From positions 186,001 through 250,000 of the forward strand of contig NZ_JAHKQD010000047.1 of assembly GCF_018860915.1 (NCBI RefSeq): 64,000 bases of DNA. Reading direction: 5' to 3'. The DNA is from Colwellia sp. C2M11. GTDB taxonomy: Bacteria; Pseudomonadota; Gammaproteobacteria; Enterobacterales; Alteromonadaceae. Positions within the stretch are counted from its first letter, which is position 1; the number at the start of each line of letters is the position of its first letter. The notes under the pieces are model-generated. The model searched no databases. It saw only the letters and a program-made list of their open reading frames with translations, and had not been told where the DNA came from. A program made the position numbers and the translations under genes. This document shows positions 18,526 to 27,610 of the stretch, in pieces.

Positions 18526-19290
18526 TTAAATAGACCAGTTAATATTGTTGCTAATAGCACGTTGCCATTGGCTTAATGATTCGTTTTTATTAGCAACAAC
18601 AATAATATCATTTTCTTGATAACTAAGAGATTCACCTTGTAAATTATCATCATGAAACTTATCAACAAATTCAAGATGTTCTTTCTTAGGCACAACAAAT
18701 ACCGCCACAGTATCGGTTACCCCTTTAAATACTAAGTGTAGGCTTTTCATACCATCAAATCGGCAGTAATCTGCAGCAATCAATTCACCCATTGAATCAC
18801 TAAAGCTGCCATTAAAAGTAACCATTTTTTGATTTAATGAGTCTAAGCTGACTTTAGCATTTGTACTATTAGAAAATGAACCTTGTTCATAGTAGACGTG
18901 GGCAAGAGCATAATCACCTAAATTGTCATAATTATAGCTATTAGAAAATTGTAAGTAATTGACTACTATTCCCGCAATTATTGCGACAGATGCGGCTAAA
19001 GCTAAATGGATACGTGATTTACGTTTATTTTGTTGGTGGCTTTTGAGTGTTTGACGTAAAAGTAATTTATCACATAAATCGTCAGGCACAGGAATACTCA
19101 TTGCTTGTTTGATTCTTTCATCAAGCATGCAAAGCTCTTGGGCTAATTGCTTTTTCGCAGGATCATCATTTTGAGCCGCGATTATATCTTCATCTAAGCT
19201 GCTAGGGTCAGCATAGATGCTGCGCCTAAATTGTAAGTCATCCATTTTCGTTTCAGATGTCATATCTTTACTCGTTGTACTATTTTTCAT
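18526..19290 (-). CDS. DUF3379-type anti-sigma factor
   Basis: A 254-residue protein with a cytoplasmic N-terminus, one transmembrane helix near residues 92-111 (ALAASVAIIAGIVVNYL) and a periplasmic C-terminus. DUF3379 proteins are found paired with ECF sigma factors in Shewanella and relatives, and this gene overlaps the sigma gene by 11 bases, so an anti-sigma role is likely. The N-terminal part (LDERIKQAMSIPVPDDLCDKLLLRQ) is typical. The C-terminal VFVVPKKEHLEF region is probably the sensing domain. The signal is unknown. It converges on selO with only 21 bases between; a short TAATTAG/CTAATTA hairpin spans 18511-18528. Confidence 0.8.
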   Translation of the reverse strand: MKNSTTSKDMTSETKMDDLQFRRSIYADPSSLDEDIIAAQNDDPAKKQLAQELCMLDERIKQAMSIPVPDDLCDKLLLRQTLKSHQQNKRKSRIHLALAASVAIIAGIVVNYLQFSNSYNYDNLGDYALAHVYYEQGSFSNSTNAKVSLDSLNQKMVTFNGSFSDSMGELIAADYCRFDGMKSLHLVFKGVTDTVAVFVVPKKEHLEFVDKFHDDNLQGESLSYQENDIIVVANKNESLSQWQRAISNNINWSI

Positions 19291-19798
19291 GGAGAAATCT
19301 CGCCTTTTCAGGCTCTTTTTCTAAAGCTTCTTTTAACTGGTTTCGAGCTCTAAATAATCGAGTCATTACCGTATTTTTGTTTAAGTCTAATAATTTAGCT
19401 ATATCTTCGCCACTGTAGCCACCTAGTATTTGTAGTACTAATGGCTCGGAGTATTCCGGCGGTAATTGAGCTATTTTATCTCTTAACCATTCGTTTTCTA
19501 TCTCTTGTTCAGTACTAGTGGATTGCGTATCCATTATACTGTCCTCTTCATATTCACTCATATCAAAGCGTTTTCGTTCAAATCGCCTTGCATTTTCGCG
19601 CCTTAAAATGGTTATTAACCATGATTTAGCGGCTTTTTCATCTTTTAATGAGTCAAGTGCACGCCATGCTCTTAAAAAGGTTTCTTGTACTAAATCTTCA
19701 GAAACCTGTTTGTCGTGAGTTAACCAATATGCGTATCGGTATAAATCACTATGCAGCCCTTTTACCAGAGCTTCATACCTAACTTGTTTTGTCGCCAT
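19280..19798 (-). CDS. ECF-type RNA polymerase sigma factor
   Basis: A 172-residue sigma-70 family factor of the extracytoplasmic function class. Region 2 spans about residues 8-75 (LHSDLYRYAYWLTHDKQVSEDLVQETFLRAW, which binds core and melts the -10). Region 4 spans about 112-165 (LPPEYSEPLVLQILGGYSGEDIAKLLDLNKNTVMTRLFRARNQL, a helix-turn-helix that reads the -35). The ribosome site is AAGG before the ATG. It overlaps its DUF3379 partner. An exact palindrome sits upstream at 19822-19837. It is 97 bases downstream of batD on the same strand. Confidence 0.93.
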   Translation of the reverse strand: MATKQVRYEALVKGLHSDLYRYAYWLTHDKQVSEDLVQETFLRAWRALDSLKDEKAAKSWLITILRRENARRFERKRFDMSEYEEDSIMDTQSTSTEQEIENEWLRDKIAQLPPEYSEPLVLQILGGYSGEDIAKLLDLNKNTVMTRLFRARNQLKEALEKEPEKARFLHEK

Positions 19799-19821
19799 GC
19801 AAATGCCTTAATGGACTCAAT

Positions 19822-19837
19822 ATATCAGACCTGATAT
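19822..19837. promoter_or_regulatory. Perfect palindrome upstream of the ECF sigma gene
   Basis: ATATCAG-AC-CTGATAT is a perfect two-base-spaced inverted repeat, 24 bases before the sigma start. On the minus strand a possible promoter (TTTAAA, 16 bases, TATAAT) lies just upstream of it, so the palindrome would sit near the transcript start like an operator. No regulator can be named. Confidence 0.4.
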
Positions 19838-19895
19838 TTATTATATTAATTTCAACTTTTATTTAAATTCTTTATTAAATGTGTTTATTTTAGTA

Positions 19896-21629
19896 TTAAG
19901 ACGGATTTAATGTGAATTTAGGTTGTTGTTTATTTTTATTACCTGAAGCATTAATTTGTTGAATTGCCTTTAATAGTTTATCTCCAACCCATGTTTGTTC
20001 AGTTACGTCTTTACCATATAGGTATAGCTGAATTTCATCAATAGCTGAAGTAAATTCTTCATTATCTATTTTTATTAAAGCCTCAGATAAGGTCGATATT
20101 GCACTTCCTCCCTGATTTAAAGGTAAGGTATTTAACCAAGGTAGAACTAAATTAAGAGTTTGTTCGGCATCATTTTTTTTACAAGCAGCCATCAAGGCAA
20201 GATAATGATTATTTACTGCCTTTATCTTGTTAGGCTCTACTTGTTTAGTGGTAGTGCGTTTTAAATACCAAACATGGCACGCCCAAGCAAAAGTGGTTAA
20301 AATCCATAAGCCTAAAAATAACCACTGTAACGAGCTCGTTTTTTCAACAATGTTAGGTGGCGATAGGGGTACAGGTGAAACTGCTGTTTGTCCTTGCGAT
20401 ACTATAGGTGTATTTACCATATTGCTTGTTACAGAAGTCGGGGCATCAGGATTCGGCTTAATGCTAATTGTCTGCTCTGGTAAGATTGCTTCTTGATATT
20501 TATTCGTTATGGTATTCCACCAAGCAATGGTTATTTTAGGTAGAGTATAGTCACCAGGTTGGCTGGCAACTAAAGCAAAGTTTTGTCTTTTTTGACTAAT
20601 TAAGCGTTCTTTTGTTAAGTTTGAATGTAATTCAGGTTGATCTGGATATATTTTCAAACCGCTTGGTGCTTCCATCATTATTTGAGGAAGCTGTGCTTTA
20701 GCTAAACCGGCTGCGGTTAATGTAATTGTACGTGTAATCGGCTCACCTACTTTAAATTCTTGAGGCTCTGGTTGCCATTCTTGATGCAAGGTAAGTAATT
20801 CACTAGGTAACCAGCTAGTATTCTTATCTAAAGAAAAGCTGTCAGGAATTGGGCGTACATTAAGCGCTATTTTTTCACCTATAATATTAATAGGTTTAGT
20901 GTCACCAAAGCTTAAAAACCCAGAGCGACGTTGTGATTGAACCATAATATCACCAGAGAACATTGGTGTTTCTAGTATTAAATTACCACTTTGCTCGGGC
21001 GTAATAGCATAGGTACGTTCAATTATTCTATAACGCTTACCGTTAACAATATTATCACTTTCTTGATCTTTACCTACTTGCTCTATGGTTGCTCCTTGTA
21101 AACTTGGTTCAGTTAAGCTACCACGTTGAAGTTGAACACCAACATGTAATTTAACGGTAAGTGTAAGTAGCTGCTGAACATAGATATCTTTTGAGGACAG
21201 CTCTGTTGATATAAACACATCTTTTTGTTGAGTCGACGTTGCGTTACTTTGCTCGACTACTTGTACATTAATTGGTTGAGAGCTATGCCCATCTATAGTT
21301 AGAGGTGGTATTGTTAAACTGCCAATTGTTTTTGGAATTAATATAATTTTCCAGCGCGTGGTTCTGCTTGTTTCAAAATTGATCATACTCGTTTGTGAGC
21401 TGACTTCTGTGCGCGCAACAACAAAATCTTTTAATAGCATTGAGGTATCAAGTGCATCTCGCTCAACATTGTCATCCGCGATAACGGTTAAAATGATTGA
21501 GTCATTTTTCATTACAGGATTAGCATCTATGCTTGCCGTAACGCTACTAAGAGCAAAAGCTGTTTGGCTTATTGCTATGGCGGTAATGACGGTTAGTAAG
21601 GCTAATACGTTCAAAATAATTTTTACCAC
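19896..21629 (-). CDS. batD: BatD-family protein
   Basis: A 577-residue exported membrane protein with a signal peptide (about 1-26), tandem immunoglobulin-like beta domains ('ASIDANPVMKNDSIILTV', 'EFKVGEPITRTITLTAAGL'), and a transmembrane helix near residues 430-450 (LQWLFLGLWILTTFAW), then a cytoplasmic tail. BatD belongs to the Bat (Bacteroides aerotolerance) system, whose molecular job in proteobacteria is unsettled but is linked to envelope stress. Its start overlaps the batB stop by seven bases, so translation is coupled. Confidence 0.85.
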   Translation of the reverse strand: MVKIILNVLALLTVITAIAISQTAFALSSVTASIDANPVMKNDSIILTVIADDNVERDALDTSMLLKDFVVARTEVSSQTSMINFETSRTTRWKIILIPKTIGSLTIPPLTIDGHSSQPINVQVVEQSNATSTQQKDVFISTELSSKDIYVQQLLTLTVKLHVGVQLQRGSLTEPSLQGATIEQVGKDQESDNIVNGKRYRIIERTYAITPEQSGNLILETPMFSGDIMVQSQRRSGFLSFGDTKPINIIGEKIALNVRPIPDSFSLDKNTSWLPSELLTLHQEWQPEPQEFKVGEPITRTITLTAAGLAKAQLPQIMMEAPSGLKIYPDQPELHSNLTKERLISQKRQNFALVASQPGDYTLPKITIAWWNTITNKYQEAILPEQTISIKPNPDAPTSVTSNMVNTPIVSQGQTAVSPVPLSPPNIVEKTSSLQWLFLGLWILTTFAWACHVWYLKRTTTKQVEPNKIKAVNNHYLALMAACKKNDAEQTLNLVLPWLNTLPLNQGGSAISTLSEALIKIDNEEFTSAIDEIQLYLYGKDVTEQTWVGDKLLKAIQQINASGNKNKQQPKFTLNPS

Positions 21630-23638
21630 TGTTTTTTGACTCCTGGACTAGTGCTATCTTGTTTGCGTTTTTGATATTCTAATTGCATTTTGTTGCGCAG
21701 TAATAAATAGGGATCATCTGTTACTTTATTCAATAACTGTTGATGTTTTTGGTCTGTTTCTTTAGCTTGTTGTTCGGCAGCAATTTGTGCGGCTGTTTTT
21801 GCTTCATTTTCATTACCTTGTTCTTCAGTTGGCTCTGTACTTTCTGACTGCTGTTCTTTTTCTTCAGACTCTTGCTCTTGTTGTTCTTGGTTAGATTCTT
21901 CAGGCTTACTATCTTGTTCTTTGTCATTATTTTCATCTCCTTCAGAGCCTTGTTGACCTTCTTTATTGTCTTGCTCTTGAGACTGATCTCCTGGAGATTG
22001 ATCATTTTCTGATTGCGAGTCTTGTTGTTCTTGATTTTTATTCTCGTCAGAATCTTGTTCTTGTGAATCCTCGTTTTCTGATTGGTCACCCTGTTGCTCT
22101 TGCTGCTCTTGCTCTTTTTGTAGCTGCTTTATTTTTTCTATATTATCTTTAGCATCTTGGAGCTCAGGATTTTTACTTAATGCTTCCTCATAACTTTCAA
22201 TAGCTTGCTCGTATTGTTGCATTTTAGCTAACGCATTACCTTGATTGTACAAAGAGTCAGCACTATTAGCTTCATCGCCTTTTCTAAAAGCATCTAAAGC
22301 TGCTTGGTAGTTACCCGCTTTATAATGAGAGCTACCTTGCCACTGTGAATTTTTAAATTGTTCAGCAGCTCCTTGAAAATTTTCTTGGTTATATTTTTTT
22401 TGTGCTTGTTGATCGCTTGTTTCCCATAAGTTTTGCCATAATTTTTTGGAGGTACTTGCGAAAGATGATGTAGCCATTTGCGAATTTTCTACAGTGTTAT
22501 TTTTTTCAATTTCAGCCGGTTCAGTTGCTGCAAAACTAGAAGAACTAGCGAGTGAAAAAGAAAGTAAAAATAACATAGGCATACAAGTTAAAGGTAATAG
22601 TAGAAGTGTACTGCCACGACGAAAATAGCTCAGCATCAAGGGCAGTACTAGTAATAATAACCATGCCCCTTGTTCTTGCCATTGATCACCAGTTTGTTGG
22701 CTTTGTTGTTTTTCGCTTTTATTTCTTTCAGACATCGTGTCTTTTACAATTAAATTATTAATATCACTATCATCATTTTTTATGGTTTGATAGTTTCCTT
22801 GTCCACGCGATGCTAGCGATTGTAATTTATGGCTTGGCAGTTGTGGCACAACGATAGCACCAGAAGAATCTTTTAATAATTCACCGCTAGGTAAGGTTAT
22901 AGGAGCACCACTTTCAGTACCTACACCTAAAATATTTAATTGATGACCAAATTCATTTGACCAGTCATAAATATCGTTTATTTCTTCATTATCGATATCG
23001 TCAGTGAACCAATAAATATCGCCATTAAGGTGTCCAGCATTGATCAGCATTTCATGGGCAAGTGTTAATGCGGCCAAAGGATTAGAGCCAGATACTGGCA
23101 TAATGCCTGGTGTTAATGAAGGTAGTAATAGGGTTATGTTTTTTACATCTTGGGTTAATGGGCTAATGATAAAGGCATCACCAGCATAAGCAATTAACCC
23201 AGTATCACCTTCATTGATTTTATTAAGTAAATCAATAGCCTTAAAGCGTGATCTTGTCAGTCTATTAGGCTTTACATCAGTGGCATACATGGAATAAGAC
23301 ATATCCATAATAAGAACGGAGCCGCGTTCGGTTTGGTAAACCGGTTGTGGTAGTTTTTTCCACACAGGCCCAGCTAAGGCAATGATACCCAATAAACCGA
23401 TAATAAAGGGTTTTAACAAAAAAGTTTTACTGCTAAATGAGTTTTTGTTGGTGCTTGAATTAGCACTTCCTTCTACGAGCACTTGGCTTAAATGGCTAGG
23501 GAGAAATTTTTGCCAAGGTGATTGATGAAAACGGTGTTTTTTTAATAACCAAAGTACCAGAAATAAAGCAAAGAGTGCCAATAGCCAATAAGGTCTGACA
23601 AAATGAAAGTTGCTTAGAAATAAATTAAAAGAGGTCAT
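21623..23638 (-). CDS. batB: BatB/BatC fusion: VWA domain with TPR repeats
   Basis: A 671-residue protein with two N-terminal membrane helices, a von Willebrand A domain with the metal motif DMSYS (about residues 110-114), another helix (about 320-365), then TPR repeats ('SLYNQGNALAKMQQYEQAIESYEEALSKNP', about 455-490). The long tail, about 500-640, is built almost only of Q, E, D, S, N and K. The VWA part corresponds to BatB and the TPR part to BatC. The tail is low-complexity and probably disordered. It sits 19 bases after batA and overlaps batD. Confidence 0.88.
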   Translation of the reverse strand: MTSFNLFLSNFHFVRPYWLLALFALFLVLWLLKKHRFHQSPWQKFLPSHLSQVLVEGSANSSTNKNSFSSKTFLLKPFIIGLLGIIALAGPVWKKLPQPVYQTERGSVLIMDMSYSMYATDVKPNRLTRSRFKAIDLLNKINEGDTGLIAYAGDAFIISPLTQDVKNITLLLPSLTPGIMPVSGSNPLAALTLAHEMLINAGHLNGDIYWFTDDIDNEEINDIYDWSNEFGHQLNILGVGTESGAPITLPSGELLKDSSGAIVVPQLPSHKLQSLASRGQGNYQTIKNDDSDINNLIVKDTMSERNKSEKQQSQQTGDQWQEQGAWLLLLVLPLMLSYFRRGSTLLLLPLTCMPMLFLLSFSLASSSSFAATEPAEIEKNNTVENSQMATSSFASTSKKLWQNLWETSDQQAQKKYNQENFQGAAEQFKNSQWQGSSHYKAGNYQAALDAFRKGDEANSADSLYNQGNALAKMQQYEQAIESYEEALSKNPELQDAKDNIEKIKQLQKEQEQQEQQGDQSENEDSQEQDSDENKNQEQQDSQSENDQSPGDQSQEQDNKEGQQGSEGDENNDKEQDSKPEESNQEQQEQESEEKEQQSESTEPTEEQGNENEAKTAAQIAAEQQAKETDQKHQQLLNKVTDDPYLLLRNKMQLEYQKRKQDSTSPGVKKQW

Positions 23639-23657
23639 TGTGATATTTAAACCTAGG

Positions 23658-24647
23658 TTATTTACGATTGAAGCGAGTAAAATTGATGGCTAAAAAATAG
23701 AACATACTAATCAGCAAAGCTAAGGCCAACGGAAAATAAAATAACGCAGTAAGTGGCCTCATTTGTTGTTGCTCTTGTTCTAATGGCTCAAGTTGATCGA
23801 GCAATTGATAAATTTCGCTCATATCTTGTCCATCTCGGGCACGAAAATATTTACCGCCCGTTTCTTCAGCTAATTTTGTTAAGGTTTGTTCATCTAATTC
23901 GCTCGAAGGGTTAACTCGGCGTGTGCCAAATAATGATTTTTGTAACATTACGTCAGCACCAATACCAATAGAATAAATAGTGATATCTTTGGCAATGGCA
24001 AGCTCAAGCGCTTGTTCAGGTGATATTTTTCCTGCGGTATTTTGTCCATCAGTTAATAATAATAAAACTTTGTTAGACTTTTGCTTGGCATCAAAACGTT
24101 TTACAGCAAGCCCGATAGCATCACCGATTGCGGTTTTTTGTCCAACTAAACCTAATACACTTTCATCAAGCATTTGTTTAACGGTTTTTCTATCAAAGGT
24201 CATTGGTGTTTGCATATAAGCATCATCAGCAAAGAGTATTAAACCAAGCCTGTCTCCTACACGACGTTGTATAAAATCACCTAACACTACTTTTAGCATG
24301 TTAAGGCGGTTTACGGTGTTACCATTTAGCTGCATATCTTCTATTTGCATACTGCCTGATAGATCAACGGCAATCATCATTTCTCTGCCTTCGGTAGGAA
24401 TATCAATAGCATCACCAAGCCATTGTGGTTGACTTAATGCTAATACTGTTAATAGCCAGCATAAGGTCAAAACAATTAATGGCGCTTTCTTATTTTGTTG
24501 ATGAGTAACATCGACAGAATGACTATCAATTAATTGCGGCATAATTAATGCTGCACTTACTTGAGTACTGTCCTTCTTAGGTAACCAATAAACTAATAGC
24601 GGAAGTGGTAAAAGAAGTAATAACCAAGGCCAAGCAAACGTTATCAT
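23658..24647 (-). CDS. batA: BatA-type VWA membrane protein
   Basis: A 329-residue protein with N-terminal helices (about 1-20 and 58-78), a von Willebrand A domain with the metal motif DLSGS (about residues 93-97) and the threonine/aspartate positions in LLTDGQNT, and a C-terminal helix (about 303-322). VWA domains of Bat proteins face the periplasm and bind protein partners through a metal ion. It overlaps the DUF4381 gene by four bases and precedes batB, the usual Bat order. Confidence 0.9.
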   Translation of the reverse strand: MITFAWPWLLLLLPLPLLVYWLPKKDSTQVSAALIMPQLIDSHSVDVTHQQNKKAPLIVLTLCWLLTVLALSQPQWLGDAIDIPTEGREMMIAVDLSGSMQIEDMQLNGNTVNRLNMLKVVLGDFIQRRVGDRLGLILFADDAYMQTPMTFDRKTVKQMLDESVLGLVGQKTAIGDAIGLAVKRFDAKQKSNKVLLLLTDGQNTAGKISPEQALELAIAKDITIYSIGIGADVMLQKSLFGTRRVNPSSELDEQTLTKLAEETGGKYFRARDGQDMSEIYQLLDQLEPLEQEQQQMRPLTALFYFPLALALLISMFYFLAINFTRFNRK

Positions 24648-25225
24648 GCGCTAACTCCTTGACTTTTCTTTAAAGGTGAACTCATATTTTCGTCGGTATT
24701 AGTCTCAATTTTTTTTGATGGTTTAGGTGGCAGTGCGTGCGTTAGCCAAAGAATAGCGGCGTGATAAAAGTCGCTATCTGATGACGGAACATTATGTTCA
24801 TCTTTTTGAGACTGATATTGGTTGATAAAGGCTTCTTTACTTAAACTAGTGAACGTTTCTTGATATTTTATTGGTAATTGAGCTGTTAAAAATGACTGTA
24901 ATGAATCACCAAAAAGCTTAGCCAATTCTGTCCGAGAAAAATAATGCATAGCCGCCCATTTTAATAGGGCTACCGTGTCATTTATTGAAAGGTTAGGCGT
25001 ATTTTTTAATTGTATTAATGCTTGTTTTTTTACTTGGTTACGTTGCGCATTTTTTCTCATTTTAATGATAGTGATAATCGCGATAAAAACAATCATTGCG
25101 GCTAATAACCACCAACCATAGGCAATAGGGAAGTTAGATATTTGCTCTGGTACATGAATATCTTTTAATTCTATTGTGTTCGCTTGCATTGGGGATTGAG
25201 TTGGTAGAGCGTTTATCGACTGCAA
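24644..25225 (-). CDS. DUF4381 membrane protein of the Bat operon
   Basis: A 193-residue protein with one transmembrane helix near residues 35-56 (YGWWLLAAMIVFIAIITII) and a cytoplasmic tail that carries a WAAMHYFSRTELAKLFGDSL segment typical of DUF4381. Its role is not known; the family is found almost only between DUF58 and batA genes. It overlaps the DUF58 gene by 13 bases and batA by four. Confidence 0.85.
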   Translation of the reverse strand: MQSINALPTQSPMQANTIELKDIHVPEQISNFPIAYGWWLLAAMIVFIAIITIIKMRKNAQRNQVKKQALIQLKNTPNLSINDTVALLKWAAMHYFSRTELAKLFGDSLQSFLTAQLPIKYQETFTSLSKEAFINQYQSQKDEHNVPSSDSDFYHAAILWLTHALPPKPSKKIETNTDENMSSPLKKSQGVSA

Positions 25226-26292
25226 AATTTTGCTCCCTCTTTCAGTTGTTGCTCTAGTGTTCGACCAGCGCTCAAATTAAATACTCTAGCACCAGCTTTA
25301 GTAAGTAGTTCAGAACATTGTTCATTGATAGTTTGTGCTTGTTTGTGATAATTCTCTTCAGCTTTTCTATCACCTAAGGTTAATTGTTGGCGATTTTCAC
25401 CATCCGTTAATACAACGTTAAGTTTTAAAGAACTGCTTGGTAGCGCTTGCTCTAATGGATCGTCAATTAAACAAACGACTAACTCACAATGTTTACTTAT
25501 TTGTGTTAAATGTCGTAAAGCATCTTGTTGTGCACGATTAGGGGCTTGTTTTAACTGTTGGCCATCGGTAATTAAATATACTAAAGAACCTGGTTTAGCT
25601 ACTTGTCTAATACGAGCACAGTTATCACTAAAGTAATTTTTATTAGCAGTGCTACTATCTGGTTTTTTATTGATCTCAGCTTGGTTTTCTTGAGGAGAAT
25701 TGTCATATTGCGCTTTATGTTGAGCAAGATGAATAGCAGTTAGTGAGTGTAAATAATGTAACACGCCTTCCTTGCGACTTCTCGGTTTTAGCTCTAGATG
25801 ATCATGTTGGTTAAAAACAATGCCACCTAAACGATCACCACGGTTTTTAGCATGCCAAGCAACTAAAGCGGCTAAATGAGCAGCTTGAACAGATTTAAAA
25901 AGTAATTGGCTACCAAAATGCATACTGGCACTTAAATCTGTGGCGATAAGAACAGGGCGTTCTAATTCTTCACGAAATAATTTTGTGTGAGTTTTACCTG
26001 TTCTTGCCGTAACACGCCAGTCAATTGCTCTAATATCGTCACCCGTTTGGTAATGACGAACTTCGTCAAACTCCATACCTCGACCTTTAATGCGTGATAA
26101 GTAATTCCCAGACATTTGTCCTTGAATATTCTTACGTGCAGCTAAGTCAATAAGTGCCGTTTTATTTTGATAATTTAATAGCTCTGTCATGGCAAGTTCA
26201 ACACCATTGCTATCAATGCTTGCTAGCTGACTTTGACAGTCATTTATCGCTAAATTCTGTTTATTGCGGGTTGTTTTTTGTTTAAACCACAT
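25213..26292 (-). CDS. DUF58 domain protein
   Basis: A 359-residue soluble protein with the DUF58 signature GRGMEFDEVRHYQTGDDIRAIDWRVTAR (about residues 70-97). A VWA-like fold follows, with a degenerate metal motif DLSAS. DUF58 proteins accompany MoxR ATPases and are thought to be their partners or substrates. There is no transmembrane helix. It is 27 bases downstream of moxR and overlaps the DUF4381 gene. Confidence 0.9.
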   Translation of the reverse strand: MWFKQKTTRNKQNLAINDCQSQLASIDSNGVELAMTELLNYQNKTALIDLAARKNIQGQMSGNYLSRIKGRGMEFDEVRHYQTGDDIRAIDWRVTARTGKTHTKLFREELERPVLIATDLSASMHFGSQLLFKSVQAAHLAALVAWHAKNRGDRLGGIVFNQHDHLELKPRSRKEGVLHYLHSLTAIHLAQHKAQYDNSPQENQAEINKKPDSSTANKNYFSDNCARIRQVAKPGSLVYLITDGQQLKQAPNRAQQDALRHLTQISKHCELVVCLIDDPLEQALPSSSLKLNVVLTDGENRQQLTLGDRKAEENYHKQAQTINEQCSELLTKAGARVFNLSAGRTLEQQLKEGAKFCSR

Positions 26293-26319
26293 AGTTATTG
26301 CCGACCGTATTACTCAATG

Positions 26320-27285
26320 CTAAGCCACTGCAACTAAGCTTAAAAGATGATCAAGTAATTGATTAGACGAGATACCTTCAGCTTCTGCTTGATAACTAAG
26401 TATTATTCTATGTCTTAACACATTATGTAAAACTGCTTGAATATCTTCAGGGCTAACAAAATCACGGTTGTGTAACCAAGCACGAGCACGAGCACATCTG
26501 TCTAAGGCAATTGTTGCACGTGGGCTAGCACCAAAAGCTAACCATGATTTAAGTTTCTCATCATATTTTTCGGGTTGACGCGTCGCCATGATCAAATCAA
26601 CCATATAGGTCTCTAGGGAAGGTGCCATATGGATATTAAGCACTTCATCACGAGCATTAAATATTTCAGCTTGACTTAACACTCTTAATTTTGGCTTTTC
26701 TTCATTAGTATTCGTACGCGCTTCGCCACGATTGAGTTTTAAAATCTCTAACTCACTAGCCGCATCAGGATAATCAATTTCTAAATGCATTAAAAAGCGA
26801 TCAAGTTGCGCTTCAGGTAGAGGATAAGTACCTTCCTGTTCAATCGGGTTTTGTGTTGCCATAACTAAAAATAGATCAGGCAATTGATATGTTTTTCTAC
26901 CTACAGTTACTTGCCCTTCAGCCATTGCTTCTAATAAGGCTGATTGGACTTTTGCTGGTGCACGGTTAATTTCATCTGCCAATACTAAGTTTTGAAACAA
27001 AGGGCCAGCCTGAAAAACAAAAGTGCCATCTTCTGGTCTATAGATGTCAGTACCTGTTAAATCGGCAGGTAATAAATCAGGCGTAAATTGAATACGATGA
27101 AAATCAGCTTCAAGCCCATCAGCTAAGGCATTTATAGCACGTGTTTTCGCTAACCCAGGAGGACCTTCAACAATTAAATGACCATTTGCTAATAAAGCGA
27201 TAAGTAAATTTTCTACAAAAGCAGGTTGACCAATGATTTGTTGTGATAAATGCTGTTTTAATGCTGAAAAATGTTCAATTGCCAT
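26320..27285 (-). CDS. MoxR-family AAA+ ATPase
   Basis: A 321-residue AAA+ chaperone-like ATPase with Walker A GPPGLAKT (about residues 40-47), Walker B LADEINRAPAK, sensor 1 ATQNP and the arginine-rich LDRFLMHLEID. The C-terminal lid has FGASPRATIALDRCARA. MoxR proteins act on VWA proteins, often to insert metal or mature complexes. Here it heads a six-gene Bat operon with two or three VWA partners. Its promoter should lie in the 27286-27500 gap. Confidence 0.93.
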   Translation of the reverse strand: MAIEHFSALKQHLSQQIIGQPAFVENLLIALLANGHLIVEGPPGLAKTRAINALADGLEADFHRIQFTPDLLPADLTGTDIYRPEDGTFVFQAGPLFQNLVLADEINRAPAKVQSALLEAMAEGQVTVGRKTYQLPDLFLVMATQNPIEQEGTYPLPEAQLDRFLMHLEIDYPDAASELEILKLNRGEARTNTNEEKPKLRVLSQAEIFNARDEVLNIHMAPSLETYMVDLIMATRQPEKYDEKLKSWLAFGASPRATIALDRCARARAWLHNRDFVSPEDIQAVLHNVLRHRIILSYQAEAEGISSNQLLDHLLSLVAVA

Positions 27286-27500
27286 AATTATTTTATCTTT
27301 ATTAATTGTTTAAGAATGCATTGAAATACATTCTGGTATTTAAATAGTTCGACGTACTAAGCCCGAATATTGAAGTGACATGAGTATATATAAGGGTATT
27401 GTTAAAGAAAACAAGCATTCTTTGACTTAGTTGTAACAATTTTTTTCTTTTGGTGGTGGTTTAATAAACTATGCTTTTATACTAAGAAAAAAATCAGGCA

Positions 27501-27528
27501 TTGATATTTTCGTATAGTGAGTTAAAAT
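27501..27528 (+). promoter_or_regulatory. Predicted fadIJ promoter
   Basis: TTGATA (27501-27506) and TAAAAT (27523-27528) are separated by 16 bases, a fair sigma-70 promoter. The predicted start near 27535 lies just before the FadR-like palindrome. Confidence 0.45.
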
Positions 27529-27542
27529 CAGGGTAACAATTG

Positions 27543-27557
27543 AGAGGTCAGACCTCT
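27543..27557. promoter_or_regulatory. FadR-like operator upstream of fadI
   Basis: AGAGGTCAGACCTCT is a perfect 15-base palindrome with the GGTCNGACC core of the gammaproteobacterial FadR site. It sits about 55 bases before the fadI ATG and right after the predicted promoter, a position that suits repression relieved by long-chain acyl-CoA. Confidence 0.6.
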
Positions 27558-27610
27558 TCGTGCTTCGCCTTTTTATTAAAAGAAGCGCTACTAATTAGGA
27601 GAAAAAATAC

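Larger units (their letters stand above)
27286..27610. promoter_or_regulatory. Divergent region between the Bat operon and fadIJ
   Basis: A 325-base gap between divergent operons. The right half carries the fadI promoter and operator (listed separately). The left half must carry the moxR promoter, but I could not place it. No small gene is evident. Confidence 0.5.

Noticed and set aside
21730-22089. 119-codon leftward frame rich in Lys and Asn
   Set aside because: It is the out-of-frame shadow of the Q/E-rich repeats in the batB/C gene.
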